DNA of 64,000 bases, from NCBI RefSeq assembly GCF_012184415.1, contig NZ_VTOX01000004.1, forward strand, positions 186,001-250,000, read 5' to 3'. Shown here one piece after another: positions 30,809 through 38,970 of this stretch (its first letter is position 1; each line of letters begins with the position of its first letter). The DNA comes from Ramlibacter lithotrophicus. Lineage in GTDB: Bacteria > Pseudomonadota > Gammaproteobacteria > Burkholderiales > Burkholderiaceae_C. A model generated the notes under the pieces. The model worked only from the letters and a program-made list of their open reading frames with translations, had not been told where the DNA came from and ran no database searches. The translations under genes and the position numbers were made by a program.

Positions 30809-32016
30809 GCTGCCGGCCGCAGCGGCACCAGCGACCTGCGCTGCGCCAGGTGCAACGCCGCCACCGCCGCGATGCCCAGCGCGAGCAGCAGCCACAGGCC
30901 GGAGGTGTAGCCGCCCTCGGGGCTCCACAGCAGGCCCAGCACCAGCGGCGCCAGCGCCCGGGCGATCGCCGTCGGCAGCCCCAGCGCGCCGTTGAGCGAA
31001 GCCACGTGCTCGCGGTTCACGTACTGGGCGATCGCCGTGCCCTTGACGATGGTGAGCATGCCGTTGCCCAGGCCATAGAGCAGCACGAACAGCAACGCCA
31101 CCCATGCGTGCCCGGCACCGGCCAGCAGCGCGGCCAGCCCCAGCGGAATCAGGACCGGGATCAGGCGATTGGCGGCGTGGATGTCGAACCGGTGCTCGAA
31201 GAAGAACAGCAGCAGGCGGCCCACCACCTGGAGCGCGCCTATGCTCGCCGGGATGGCGATCACCCAGGCCTCGGCCAGCCCGGCGCCGCGCAGCAGGCTG
31301 ATCATGTGCGGCGGCAGGGCGGCGGCGACGGCCATGGTGCACACCACGAACACGCCGATCAGCAGGAACGGGGCGCTGCGCAGGTAGGCCGACGGCGAGC
31401 GGGCGGTGGCCGGCCCGGCCGCGGCGGCGCTGCGCGGCGGCGCGCCCCGCAGCTGCACCGCGTGCAGCGGTGCGCACACCAGCAGGTTGACCGCGGCGAG
31501 CACCCACAGGGCCTGGCGCCAGCCGAGCGACTGGATCAGCCACGCCGACAGCGGGATGAACACCGTGCTGGCGAGCCCCCCGAGGAAGGTGAGCGTGATG
31601 ATCGCCCGCCGGAAGTCCAGCGGGAAGCGGCGCGTCACCACCGCGAACACCGGGTTGTACAAGGTCGCCGCCAGCGCCGCGCCCAGGGCGGCCCAGACCA
31701 GGTAGAAGCCGGCGATGCCGTCGATGAGGCTGTGGCCCGCCAGGCAGGCGGCCACCAGGATCGAGCCGCCGGTCATCACGGCGCGCTCGTGGCCGGCGTC
31801 GATCAGGCGTCCCACCGGATAGGCCAGCAGGCCTTCGGCGAGCAGCGCCAGGCTGAAGGCCAGCGAGGACTGCGCGCGCGTGAGCCCCAGGTCGCGCTCT
31901 ACCGGCTCCAGCAGGAGCGCGAAGGTGTAGAAGACGCTGCCCCACGTGATCAACTGGGACAGCGACAACCAGCCGACGAGGCGACGGTCGTACAGCGGTG
32001 CGGAGCTCGTTGGCAT
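30805..32016 (-). CDS. Major facilitator superfamily transporter
   Basis: A 403-residue transporter with twelve predicted helices. The first reads LVGWLSLSQLITWGSVFYTFALLLEPV, the loop 2-3 motif is YPVGRLIDAGHERAVM, and the second half repeats this organisation from about residue 220. It resembles MFS carriers that Burkholderiales place next to regulatory or catabolic genes, and the substrate is unknown. The start at ATG 32016 (MPTSSAPLYDRR) excludes a low-complexity upstream frame. It is divergent from the YeeE/YedE gene. Confidence 0.85.
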   Translation of the reverse strand: MPTSSAPLYDRRLVGWLSLSQLITWGSVFYTFALLLEPVERDLGLTRAQSSLAFSLALLAEGLLAYPVGRLIDAGHERAVMTGGSILVAACLAGHSLIDGIAGFYLVWAALGAALAATLYNPVFAVVTRRFPLDFRRAIITLTFLGGLASTVFIPLSAWLIQSLGWRQALWVLAAVNLLVCAPLHAVQLRGAPPRSAAAAGPATARSPSAYLRSAPFLLIGVFVVCTMAVAAALPPHMISLLRGAGLAEAWVIAIPASIGALQVVGRLLLFFFEHRFDIHAANRLIPVLIPLGLAALLAGAGHAWVALLFVLLYGLGNGMLTIVKGTAIAQYVNREHVASLNGALGLPTAIARALAPLVLGLLWSPEGGYTSGLWLLLALGIAAVAALHLAQRRSLVPLRPAA

Positions 32017-32117
32017 GGGGGCGATTGTGGCCGCTGGCGGCCCCGGGAAATCCCGTGGCCGGCGCCGGCTTGCCGTTGCGGCGCACAATCGACGCCTTTT
32101 CGCCCTCTGAAGCAGCC

Positions 32118-33272
32118 ATGAACAGCGCCCTCGATCCGGCCGCCGCCGCCCGCACCGTCATCTGGGGCGGCCTCCTGCTCGGACTCGTGCTCGGGGCGGT
32201 GGGGCAGGCCACCCGCTTCTGCGTGCGCGGCGCGATCGACGACTGGGTCCGCCTGCGCCAGCCGGGCCGCCTCGTATCGTGGCTGATCGCGATCGCCGTC
32301 GCGGCGGTGGCGGTGCAGGCCCTCGTCGGCCTGCAGCTGTTCGACGCGCGCCGCACGGTGGCCTGGGGCAGCAGCTTCATGTGGCTGTCGGCGCTGGCCG
32401 GCGGCGTAGTGTTCGGCTTCGGGATGATCCTGGCCGGCGGCTGCCCGCAGCGCAGCCTGGTCAAGGCCGGCAGCGGGGACCTGAAGGCGCTGGTGACGCT
32501 GGTCGTGACGTCGATCGCGGCGCTCATGACGCTGCGCGGCGCCTTCGCCGGCTGGCGCGTCGATTACCTGGATCGCTGGAACCTGGCGCTGGCGACGCCG
32601 CAGGACATCGGCTCGATCGCCGCCACGGCCTTGCCGTTGCCGGCCGCCGCGTTCCGCTGGATCGCCGTGGTGGCCGTGCTCGCCGTCGCCGCATACGCCG
32701 CCTGGCGCCATCGCGCGCAGCTAAAGCGCGGCCACTGGCTCGGCGGCATCGCGGTGGGCCTGCTGGTGCCGCTGGCGTTCCTGCTCACGGGGACCATCGG
32801 GTTCATTCCCGAGCATCCGGAGACGCTCGAAGCGGCCTGGATGGGAACGCAGTCGCGCCGTCCCGAAGGCCTCAGTTTCGCCGCGCCGCTGGCGCACTCG
32901 CTGGACCTGCTCACGCTGTGGTCCGACAAGTCCACGGTCGCCAGCTTCGGCGTGCTGCTGGCGCTGGGCGTGCTGGCCGGCAGCTTCGCGAGCGCCAGGC
33001 TGCGCGGCGATTTCAGGCTGCTGTCGTTCGACTCGCCGCGCGAGCTGTTGTCGCACCTGGCCGGCTCGGTGATGATGGGCTTCGGCGGCATCACGGCGCT
33101 GGGCTGCTCCTTCGGCCAGGGCCTGACCGGGCTGGCGCTGCTGTCGCTGGGATCGATCTTCGCCGTGGCCGGCATCGTCGCCGGCGCGGTGCTGGCGATC
33201 CGGTGGCGCACGCATGGCGCCGCGATGGCGGGCGGCCGGGCAGCGCTGCGCGAAGCCAGGTCGCTGCGCTGA
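32118..33272 (+). CDS. YeeE/YedE-family sulfur-compound transporter
   Basis: A 384-residue membrane protein with about ten helices and the two conserved cysteine motifs of the family: GMILAGGCPQRSLVK in the first half and GGITALGCSFGQGLTG in the second. In related proteins these cysteines pass thiosulfate or persulfide sulfur across the inner membrane. ATRFCVRGAIDDW at the N-terminus is also typical. No TusA or rhodanese-like partner is next to it in this window. Confidence 0.88.
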   Translation: MNSALDPAAAARTVIWGGLLLGLVLGAVGQATRFCVRGAIDDWVRLRQPGRLVSWLIAIAVAAVAVQALVGLQLFDARRTVAWGSSFMWLSALAGGVVFGFGMILAGGCPQRSLVKAGSGDLKALVTLVVTSIAALMTLRGAFAGWRVDYLDRWNLALATPQDIGSIAATALPLPAAAFRWIAVVAVLAVAAYAAWRHRAQLKRGHWLGGIAVGLLVPLAFLLTGTIGFIPEHPETLEAAWMGTQSRRPEGLSFAAPLAHSLDLLTLWSDKSTVASFGVLLALGVLAGSFASARLRGDFRLLSFDSPRELLSHLAGSVMMGFGGITALGCSFGQGLTGLALLSLGSIFAVAGIVAGAVLAIRWRTHGAAMAGGRAALREARSLR

Positions 33273-33306
33273 CAGCGGCGCCGGCTCCATGCCGGGCGGG
33301 ATCGCC

Positions 33307-33948
33307 CTACTGCGGCCGCGCCACCAGCTCGGACTCCTGGATGCCGGCCCCGAACGGGTTGCCCGGCGCGCGCACCAGCCTGGTCTTGACGAACGTGCCC
33401 AGCGCCGGGCTGGTCCAGAACGTCTCGTCGTTGCCGATGCTGCTCGTGCAGTGGACCCTGAAGGCGTCGAACGTGCCGGCCGGCACCGTCACCTTCTCGT
33501 ACGCGGGGATCGAGCAGGAGAGCTCGTACTCGAGGGTCTTGCCGGTCGCATGCACGGTCAGGCGCTGCCGATCTGACCAGCCCTTGCCGACCGTGAGCGG
33601 ATAGTTCCAGCCCAGTGGCGGATCGAAGGTGATCGCCGGCTTGCCGTCGCGGCCGAGCATGGCCAGCCACTTGCCGCCGGCGGGTTCGGCGACGATGGAT
33701 CCGCCGAGCGAGTTGGTCAGCGCGATCGCCGGCGCGCCCTTCCAGGTGGTCTCGCGGCGGGTCACCCGGTACCGGACATCCTTGCCGTAGCTGCCGCTGT
33801 TGCGCTGGGCGATCTCCCAGGTCGTGCCGACCGCCGGCGCGACCCAGGCGTCGGCCCGGGGCTCCGGGGCAGCGCAGCCGCCCAGCATGGCCGCACAGAG
33901 GGCGGCACACGCTGCGCCGCCGATCGTTGCCCGACTGCAATTCCGCAT
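33307..33948 (-). CDS. Hypothetical lipoprotein
   Basis: A 213-residue protein with a lipoprotein signal (AACAALCAAMLGGC, lipobox LGGC) after the start at ATG 33948, which has AAGGAG upstream. The mature part alternates short beta strands (TWEIAQRNSGSYGKDVRYRV, WSDRQRLTVHATGKTLEYEL, VPAGTFDAFRVHC), as in beta-sandwich lipoproteins of unknown function. Two cysteines beyond the lipid-bearing one may form a disulfide. It is the last intact gene before the truncated comM. Confidence 0.7.
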   Translation of the reverse strand: MRNCSRATIGGAACAALCAAMLGGCAAPEPRADAWVAPAVGTTWEIAQRNSGSYGKDVRYRVTRRETTWKGAPAIALTNSLGGSIVAEPAGGKWLAMLGRDGKPAITFDPPLGWNYPLTVGKGWSDRQRLTVHATGKTLEYELSCSIPAYEKVTVPAGTFDAFRVHCTSSIGNDETFWTSPALGTFVKTRLVRAPGNPFGAGIQESELVARPQ

Positions 33949-34165
33949 GTTGGCTCCTTGTCGAGATGCGAGGGCTTGGGCGAGCCGGCGGGTGCGGTGC
34001 ATGCCCTCGTCGGCTGCCGCCCAGCTGTGTCCGGAATCGCCCTTGTGCGGGATATACCGACGCGCCGCTCGGATGTTTGCCCGCGATCAAGGAACCGTGG
34101 GCCCGCGCGCGCGGGCCGTGGAGGATGTCGCACTTCCGGCCCATGGCTGCGACACCGGCGCCCGG

Positions 34166-34639
34166 TCACGCGGCCGCTTGGTGCGCCACGAGCCCACGCC
34201 GGTACTGCACCGCCTCGGCCACGTGCTCCACCTGCGCGTGCGCGCTGCCGGCCAGGTCGGCGACGGTGCGCGCGACCTTCAGCACGCGATGCGTCGAGCG
34301 GGCACTCCAGCCCAGGCGCGCGGCCGCCAGGTGCAGGAAGCGCGACGCGGCGTCGTCCAGTCCGGCGTGCAGGTCGATCTCCTTGCCCTGCAGCGCCTGG
34401 TTCGGCTTGCCTTGGCGCACCAGCGCGCGCTCGCGCGCCGCCGTCGAACGGGCCCGGATCGCTTCGGTGGATTCCCCCGCCGGCGCGGTGAGCAGTTCAT
34501 CGGCCGGCAGTGCCGGCACTTCGACGTGCAGGTCGATGCGATCGAGCAAGGGGCCGCTCAGCTTGCCCTGGTAGCGGGCCACCTGGTCGGGCGTGCAGCG
34601 GCACGAGCGGTGCGCCGCGCCGAGCCAGCCGCAGGGACA
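34166..34639 (-). pseudogene. comM: comM (Mg-chelatase-like ATPase), 3' fragment
   Basis: The frame encodes only the last part of ComM/YifB: CPCGWLGAAHRSCRC, then DQVARYQGKLSGPLLDRIDLHVEVPAL, then RFLHLAAARLGWSARSTHRVLKVARTVADLAG. ComM is normally about 500 residues; everything before the CPCG motif, including Walker A and B, is missing. In the comM frame, codons just upstream of CPCG no longer match the family and a TGA follows at once. Homology therefore ends at about 34640, where the accessory region begins. Known role of the intact protein: helicase in natural transformation. Confidence 0.85.
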
Positions 34640-34685
34640 GAGTCGCGTTGCTCATTTGCAAGCAGGCTTTGGCCTGCTCCCGTAC

Positions 34686-35141
34686 GTGCCGTACACCCGC
34701 AAAGTCCTGATTTTCAAGGGAACTCGCGTCAAGCGAGCCGGTGTTCCGACAACCGTCGGCGAGCACATCCTCCGGAAGCGGCTCGAAGATCGGCTTGACC
34801 GCAAGCAGCTCGCGCCGCGGTTAGGGGTGGACGAATACACCCTCATGAACTGGGAACTGGGTAGGACGAAGGAGATTCCAGCTCGGGCAATGCCGGCCAT
34901 CGTCGACTACCTCGGCTACAACCCGGAGCCTAAACCTGAGGGCGTTGGCGCGCAGCTCCGGTGGAAACGCCGGGCGCTCGGGTGGACGGCGCGGGAAGCT
35001 GCCAGAAGGAACTACGTGGATCCGAGCACGTGGGAGGCATGGGAGAAGATGACCGGTTGGCCGGCGTATCGGAGGTACAGGGTGCTACTTGAGATGTTCC
35101 TATCACTCCCAACGGAAGAGTTAGACAATCCGATGCGGTGA
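34686..35141 (+). CDS. Protein with two helix-turn-helix domains
   Basis: This frame is open from 34593; a plausible start is GTG 34686, giving 151 residues. It has two XRE-like helix-turn-helix units in tandem: VGEHILRKRLEDRLDRKQLAPRLGVDEYTLMNWELG and VGAQLRWKRRALGWTAREAARRNYVDPSTWEAWE, joined by LPAIVDYLGYNPEPKPEG-like sequence (here MPAIVDYLGYNPEPKPEG). I have seen this arrangement in stand-alone regulators on mobile islands. It sits directly at the comM breakpoint. The start is uncertain because no ribosome-binding site is clear. Confidence 0.6.
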   Translation: MPYTRKVLIFKGTRVKRAGVPTTVGEHILRKRLEDRLDRKQLAPRLGVDEYTLMNWELGRTKEIPARAMPAIVDYLGYNPEPKPEGVGAQLRWKRRALGWTAREAARRNYVDPSTWEAWEKMTGWPAYRRYRVLLEMFLSLPTEELDNPMR

Positions 35142-35320
35142 ATTTTTGAGTGCATGGACACTTCACGGCTCCCGCCTGCGGCTTGTCAGTTGCCGCTAGG
35201 CGACGCCCTCCACTGGCGGCTTTCGGCGAGTTCATGCGCATTTCTGCCGAGTTCAGTTGACATCATATTGTTACAGTGTTACTCTTCGGATAGAAGCAAA
35301 ATTCCGCGCATAGAATCGCA

Positions 35321-35578
35321 ATGACCCAAACACCCGCAGGTGCTGAGAACCGCGCTAAGTTCTTTCTTCCGCGTTGCAAGCAACTGCGAATGAACAAGGG
35401 CAAGTCTATGAATGACCTAGCCAAGGAGGCTGAGGTCGATCGCGCAAGTGTAAAGAAGATTGAAAGCAAGCACGCCGTTACCGAGCTCATGGCGAGCAAG
35501 GTGTTTAACGCGCTGAATCAGTGGCATTCCCAAACGCTCGAGCGCGCAAAGGAAATTACCGTTATTCGACCAAACTAG
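35321..35578 (+). CDS. Small XRE-type HTH protein (putative antitoxin)
   Basis: An 85-residue protein: RCKQLRMNKGKSMNDLAKEAEVDRASVKKIESKHAV is a helix-turn-helix, with a short C-terminal helix after it. Base composition is clearly less GC-rich than the core chromosome. The next gene begins 11 bases downstream, then a terminator and a putative ADP-ribosyltransferase. This order suggests an antitoxin or autorepressor. About 180 bases upstream (35142-35320) hold no gene but AT-rich sequence suited to a promoter (TTGACATCATATTGTTACAGTG). Confidence 0.7.
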   Translation: MTQTPAGAENRAKFFLPRCKQLRMNKGKSMNDLAKEAEVDRASVKKIESKHAVTELMASKVFNALNQWHSQTLERAKEITVIRPN

Positions 35579-35588
35579 GAGCCGCAAA

Positions 35589-35774
35589 ATGACTGAAGCT
35601 CAAAAACTCATCAAGGCAGCCGAGAAGTCGCGGAAGCCTGTCTTCAGCAAGGCAGCGCGCGCGATGATGGAAAGGATCCAAAATGATCCAGCCGAAGCGA
35701 AGGCATTTCTGGTGTCTGCTGGCATTCACACCAAGAAGGGCAAATTGACTGCCGCATATCGCATCACCAAATAG
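35589..35774 (+). CDS. 61-residue hypothetical protein
   Basis: A short hydrophilic protein, start ATG 35589 with GGAG upstream. It reads MTEAQKLIKAAEKSRKPVFS and ends AFLVSAGIHTKKGKLTAAYR plus four residues. The ending resembles small proteins found beside HTH regulators in toxin-antitoxin loci. It is co-transcribed with the HTH gene, and a strong terminator follows within 20 bases. No function can be assigned from the sequence alone. Confidence 0.6.
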   Translation: MTEAQKLIKAAEKSRKPVFSKAARAMMERIQNDPAEAKAFLVSAGIHTKKGKLTAAYRITK

Positions 35775-35793
35775 ACTTGACGACTCATATTTT

Positions 35794-35821
35794 AAAAAGC
35801 TCCGCTTGCGGAGCTTTTTTT
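35794..35821 (+). terminator. Rho-independent terminator
   Basis: AAAAAGCTCCG and CGGAGCTTTTT pair perfectly around a CTTG loop, followed by further T residues. It ends the HTH/61-residue transcript 13 bases before the start of the ADP-ribosyltransferase-like gene, so read-through would control that gene's expression. Confidence 0.9.
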
Positions 35822-35833
35822 CTGGGGAAATAT

Positions 35834-36421
35834 ATGAGCTCGAGGCACACACACGCATTATCTCCGCTTATTGGATACCACGGCTGCGAGCGGCAGCTAG
35901 TGGAAGACATACTTGCCCATCGAACTGAACTCTTGCACAGTGCCAATGATTGGGATTGGCTGGGAAAGGGAGTCTATTTCTGGGTCGATGGGCCCGAACG
36001 CGCGGCTAGGTGGGCCCAAGAGCAGAAAGATCGAGGAAAGATTAAAAATCCAGCGGTACTTGGCGCCTATATTAACCCCGGCCTTTGCCTGAACTTGACG
36101 GACGTTGGCGTTGCGGAACAGCTCGGAGTTGCATTCGAGTTCCTTCGAGAATCCACAAAGAGTTCCGGCGCAGAGATGCCTGTCAATTCGGGAATTCGAG
36201 ATGGTATCCATCTCAATCGGAAATTGGACTGTGCAGTCTTCAACACAGTGCATCAGGTTCGCGCGAAGATAAACGAGCCGCCATTTGACTCCGTCTATGG
36301 CGTATTTGAAGAGGGCGGTCCGATGTTTGAGGGGTCTGACTTAAAAGAGAAGACGCACATCCAGATTGCAGTGATCAATTTGGAATCAATTATTGGATAT
36401 TTCAAACCGCGCTCATCTTAG
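35834..36421 (+). CDS. PARP-like ADP-ribosyltransferase fold protein (putative toxin)
   Basis: A 195-residue protein starting at ATG 35834, with GGGGAAA upstream. IGYHGCE (His16), WLGKGVYFWVDGPERAARWAQ (Tyr48) and YGVFEEGGPMFEG (Glu159/160/166) match the spacing of the H-Y-E catalytic triad of PARP-type ADP-ribosyltransferases. The GxGVYFW block and the following A-x-x-W-A are typical of small bacterial relatives. KEKTHIQIAVINLESIIGYF forms the last strands. No signal peptide, so it would act inside the cell. The two small genes upstream are candidate antitoxins. The ADP-ribosyltransferase call is an inference from motifs; enzymatic activity is unproven. Confidence 0.6.
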   Translation: MSSRHTHALSPLIGYHGCERQLVEDILAHRTELLHSANDWDWLGKGVYFWVDGPERAARWAQEQKDRGKIKNPAVLGAYINPGLCLNLTDVGVAEQLGVAFEFLRESTKSSGAEMPVNSGIRDGIHLNRKLDCAVFNTVHQVRAKINEPPFDSVYGVFEEGGPMFEGSDLKEKTHIQIAVINLESIIGYFKPRSS

Positions 36422-36470
36422 CGCGAACACCTGCTAGTTTGAGGCGCCCGGAGTGCTTGCCTGTCAGTGC

Positions 36471-36794
36471 CTATGTCGGCGCTTTCTTGATGCTAGCAAG
36501 GAGCGGGGGCGGCTTGCTACCATCGGTTAGTGAGGAGAACTGGCTGTCGTATTCGATCACAGAGTCAGACCACAATTCCCAATCGGCTTGGCTGTTACCT
36601 TCTTTAACCTCAGGAAGAGGGCCCCGCTCACGGGCACTACGCTTCTTGGGCGAGATGCGTTCCTGCCCGTCTATGTCAGCCGAGCACTTGTTCGATGTGA
36701 CCACGATCTTGTTCCTTGGAATTGAACTCGCCAAGCACCGACCGTCCGAGCGTCGAACAATAACAGCGATCGCGTGCACTAACGTCGGCAACAA
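36471..36794 (-). CDS. Hypothetical protein, possibly truncated
   Basis: On the minus strand the frame from TTG 36794 to the stop at 36471 encodes 107 hydrophilic residues of natural composition, with RRSDGRCLASSIPRNKIVVTS and REGPLPEVKEGNSQADWELW-like stretches (here RERGPLPEVKEGNSQADWEL). The opposite-strand frame at 36439-36816 looks like its shadow. The frame stays open upstream of 36794 without a good start, so the N-terminus may have been lost. No family recognised with confidence. Confidence 0.4.
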   Translation of the reverse strand: MLPTLVHAIAVIVRRSDGRCLASSIPRNKIVVTSNKCSADIDGQERISPKKRSARERGPLPEVKEGNSQADWELWSDSVIEYDSQFSSLTDGSKPPPLLASIKKAPT

Positions 36795-37508
36795 AGGCCG
36801 CCTATGGCGCCGCTGAGAACGATCATGCCTCGCGACGCCGACCTACCCGCAGTGGTGTTGCGCAATGGACCGCCTGTGGCTTACATACGACCCGGCCTGG
36901 GAACGTTCGCTTCTCGCTGGCACACGCTGAGCAGGTTTGAGGAGCGAGATTACAGCCGTCTCTTAGCGACTTATTGACTTAGATCAAACGCAGATATGCG
37001 CCGCCGGTCGCGATGAGACGGTTCGACAAGCGGCAAAGTGCAATCAGCGGAGAATTTGAGCAAGAAGGGGCAACCTTGTTGCGGCGGCCGGCTTCGGCCG
37101 TCGGCTTCAGGCGCTGGCCACACTGCTACTCTACAGCGCGGGCGGTCGAAGTCGTTCGTGTCGACGGGCTCGGCGCTGCAGTCACCAAGAGCAGCGCCCC
37201 AGTACTAGACCAAGAGCCCGCTGGATAGATCGGCTGCACCAAGTGCGTGCGCAGCCTGCACTGAGTTACCAGTAGCCGTGACTGCGACGGTGAGCAAGGT
37301 CAGCCGCTCAGCTCAGTGCATCCTCCTCGATGAATTCGTCTGGAGAGCCTGCAGCACCCGTTGACCACCGCAACCTCAAGGCTCAGGATAGCGCGGCTTG
37401 ATCAGCGCACAACTCGCCCCAGCAGGACCTGGTTCATGCCGGCCAGGAATCTCGCGCTTGGTGGTTTTCGCGTAGTGCTCGATCCCGCGCACTCCAGATC
37501 ATCTCCCA
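36795..37508. other. Non-coding or decayed interval
   Basis: No frame in these 714 bases has convincing protein-like composition on either strand. It contains an FNR-type box (36974-36987) with no intact gene directly downstream. The interval is probably worn-out remains from the island's assembly. Confidence 0.5.
36974..36987. promoter_or_regulatory. FNR-type box
   Basis: TTGACTTAGATCAA matches the FNR/ANR consensus TTGATnnnnATCAA with one mismatch. It lies about 180 bases upstream of the minus-strand hypothetical gene at 36794, and no plus-strand gene is nearby. It may be a leftover from a lost gene. Confidence 0.5.
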
Positions 37509-38312
37509 CTACAGGTCGCACTCACCACGATAAAGTCGCACTTCAAAGCGATGCCGAAAATTCTCCAAGTCAATGATGCGGATGTGACGCCTCTTCACTT
37601 CGAGCAGGCGTTGCCGCCGAAAGGTCGCGAACGCGCGGCACACTGTCTCCAACTCTACACCTAAGTAACTTGCCACTTCGGCTCGGCTCATACGTAGGTG
37701 AAATTCGCGCATTGAATAGCCGCGCACCGAGTATTGCTTCGACAAGTGACACAAGAACGCGCCAAGGCGCTCTTGGGCGCTCATGGTGCCGAGAATTACC
37801 ATCAGAAGTTGCCTGCGCAGGATCTCCCTGCCCAAGAGGCGGCTGACGCTGTGCTGCATGCCCCTGTGGCGGACCGCCAGCGCGGCCAAATGCGAAAACG
37901 GGATAAGGCACAGTTCGCTGTCTTCAAGTGCCACGGTCGCACTGGCGTGGCGCCCGTCGGCCATGCCATCGAATCCGACCACCTCACCTGCAATATGAAA
38001 ACCGCTGACCTGCTTCCGGCCACCAGGTAGAGCGAGACTTGACTTGAGGGTACCAGAGCGAATGGCGTGAAGATACTGGAACGGATCGCCTTCCCCGTAC
38101 ACCGTCTCGCCGGTAGCGACCTTGCGTCGCTCGCGATTCATGTTGCCCAGCTGGGCTCGGGCAAAGCCATTCATGCCGCTCGGCAAACACAGATGACACA
38201 CGGGGCAGGATGAACATTCTGTCTCACCTGCTTTGCCTGCACCGAACTCAGCGGAGCCTAATGGCGCAGCCCGCTGCAGGTTCCCAGGTGATTCGGCTAC
38301 GACAACTAGCAT
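37509..38312 (-). CDS. fnr: FNR-type oxygen-sensing regulator (CRP/FNR family)
   Basis: A 267-residue regulator. The N-terminal ECSSCPVCHLCLP holds three cysteines at the spacing of E. coli FNR C20, C23 and C29, and ELCLIPF provides the fourth (C122), so a [4Fe-4S] oxygen sensor is expected. The cyclic-nucleotide-like beta-roll and dimer helix follow. The recognition helix reads VELETVCRAFATF: the Glu and Arg that read the FNR box are present, but the usual Ser between them is Cys. ATG 38312 is preferred; ATG 38444 is in frame. A full-consensus sigma-54 promoter lies upstream. Confidence 0.85.
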   Translation of the reverse strand: MLVVVAESPGNLQRAAPLGSAEFGAGKAGETECSSCPVCHLCLPSGMNGFARAQLGNMNRERRKVATGETVYGEGDPFQYLHAIRSGTLKSSLALPGGRKQVSGFHIAGEVVGFDGMADGRHASATVALEDSELCLIPFSHLAALAVRHRGMQHSVSRLLGREILRRQLLMVILGTMSAQERLGAFLCHLSKQYSVRGYSMREFHLRMSRAEVASYLGVELETVCRAFATFRRQRLLEVKRRHIRIIDLENFRHRFEVRLYRGECDL

Positions 38313-38483
38313 TTTGATCTCGATGAGTGCTGTGTCTGGGCGCGAATGCAAGCTGCTGGCACGAAATTCCGACAGTGAAGGTGCACCAGTTTGCCTGCCC
38401 TTCGTCAGAACCCCTTCGGCGGGGGGCGATTTGGTCCGTGTCATCGAGACAAGCCGAACACGCTCCCTTGACTTAACGCGAGT

Positions 38484-38499
38484 AGCAAGGGTCGTGCCA
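38484..38499 (-). promoter_or_regulatory. Sigma-54 promoter (-24/-12) for the fnr-type gene
   Basis: Read on the minus strand this is TGGCACGACCCTTGCT, identical to the conserved positions of TGGCACGnnnnTTGCW, with T before it as preferred. The predicted start is near 38473, giving a leader of about 160 bases to ATG 38312, or about 30 bases to the in-frame ATG 38444. The RNA polymerase bound here would need an activator such as the NtrC-type protein at 40495. Confidence 0.8.
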
Positions 38500-38542
38500 A
38501 CGGACCAAGCGTCCTCTCCGACAGCGTTGCCGCTCCCCGGCA

Positions 38543-38556
38543 TTGAGCAAAATCAA
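38543..38556. promoter_or_regulatory. FNR-type box upstream of the fnr-type gene
   Basis: TTGAGCAAAATCAA matches TTGATnnnnATCAA with one mismatch. Its centre is about 76 bases upstream of the predicted sigma-54 start, so the FNR-type protein may regulate its own gene. The rest of the interval 38557-38970 shows no gene; the only frames there are shadows. Confidence 0.55.
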
Positions 38557-38970
38557 TGAAGAGGCGGCGGAAGCTGAGTGGAGTCAATCTCTTGGCTTTC
38601 GTTTGGCGTAACCTGCACATATGGCATGAGCTAAGACAGACGATGAAGTTCCCGCCTTGGAACAATCGACGCGCGATCATGTCCCCCAAGCGCCTCGTCC
38701 GCAATGGTCATCCGGTGGAGGTGTTGCGCCAACTGGGAGACCGCACACGCAAAACGCCTTCGCCTGAAGCTGCGCGGAAAGACGATCTAGAGCCGGGCGT
38801 GAGGAGGCAATGCTCGGCGCCGCCCGCGTCCCCCCAGGAGGACGCGGCCGATCAGTGGACTCGGTGATCATCGGAGGCGCAGCACAAGCATCGATCCGAT
38901 CTGGCGCCTACGATTGATGGTTGTGGAGTCGGCGTGGAGTGGATCCTACTTAGGATGCGGTACGGCACAC

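Noticed and set aside
36917..36934. TGGCACACGCTGAGCA as a sigma-54 promoter
   Set aside because: GG and GC spacing is right, but three conserved positions differ and no gene lies downstream.
37013..37228. 71-codon plus-strand frame after the FNR box
   Set aside because: No natural protein composition, no ribosome-binding site and no family resemblance.
38355..38371. TGGCACGAAATTCCGA as a plus-strand sigma-54 promoter
   Set aside because: The -24 block is perfect but the -12 GC is missing, and the next gene is over 600 bases away.
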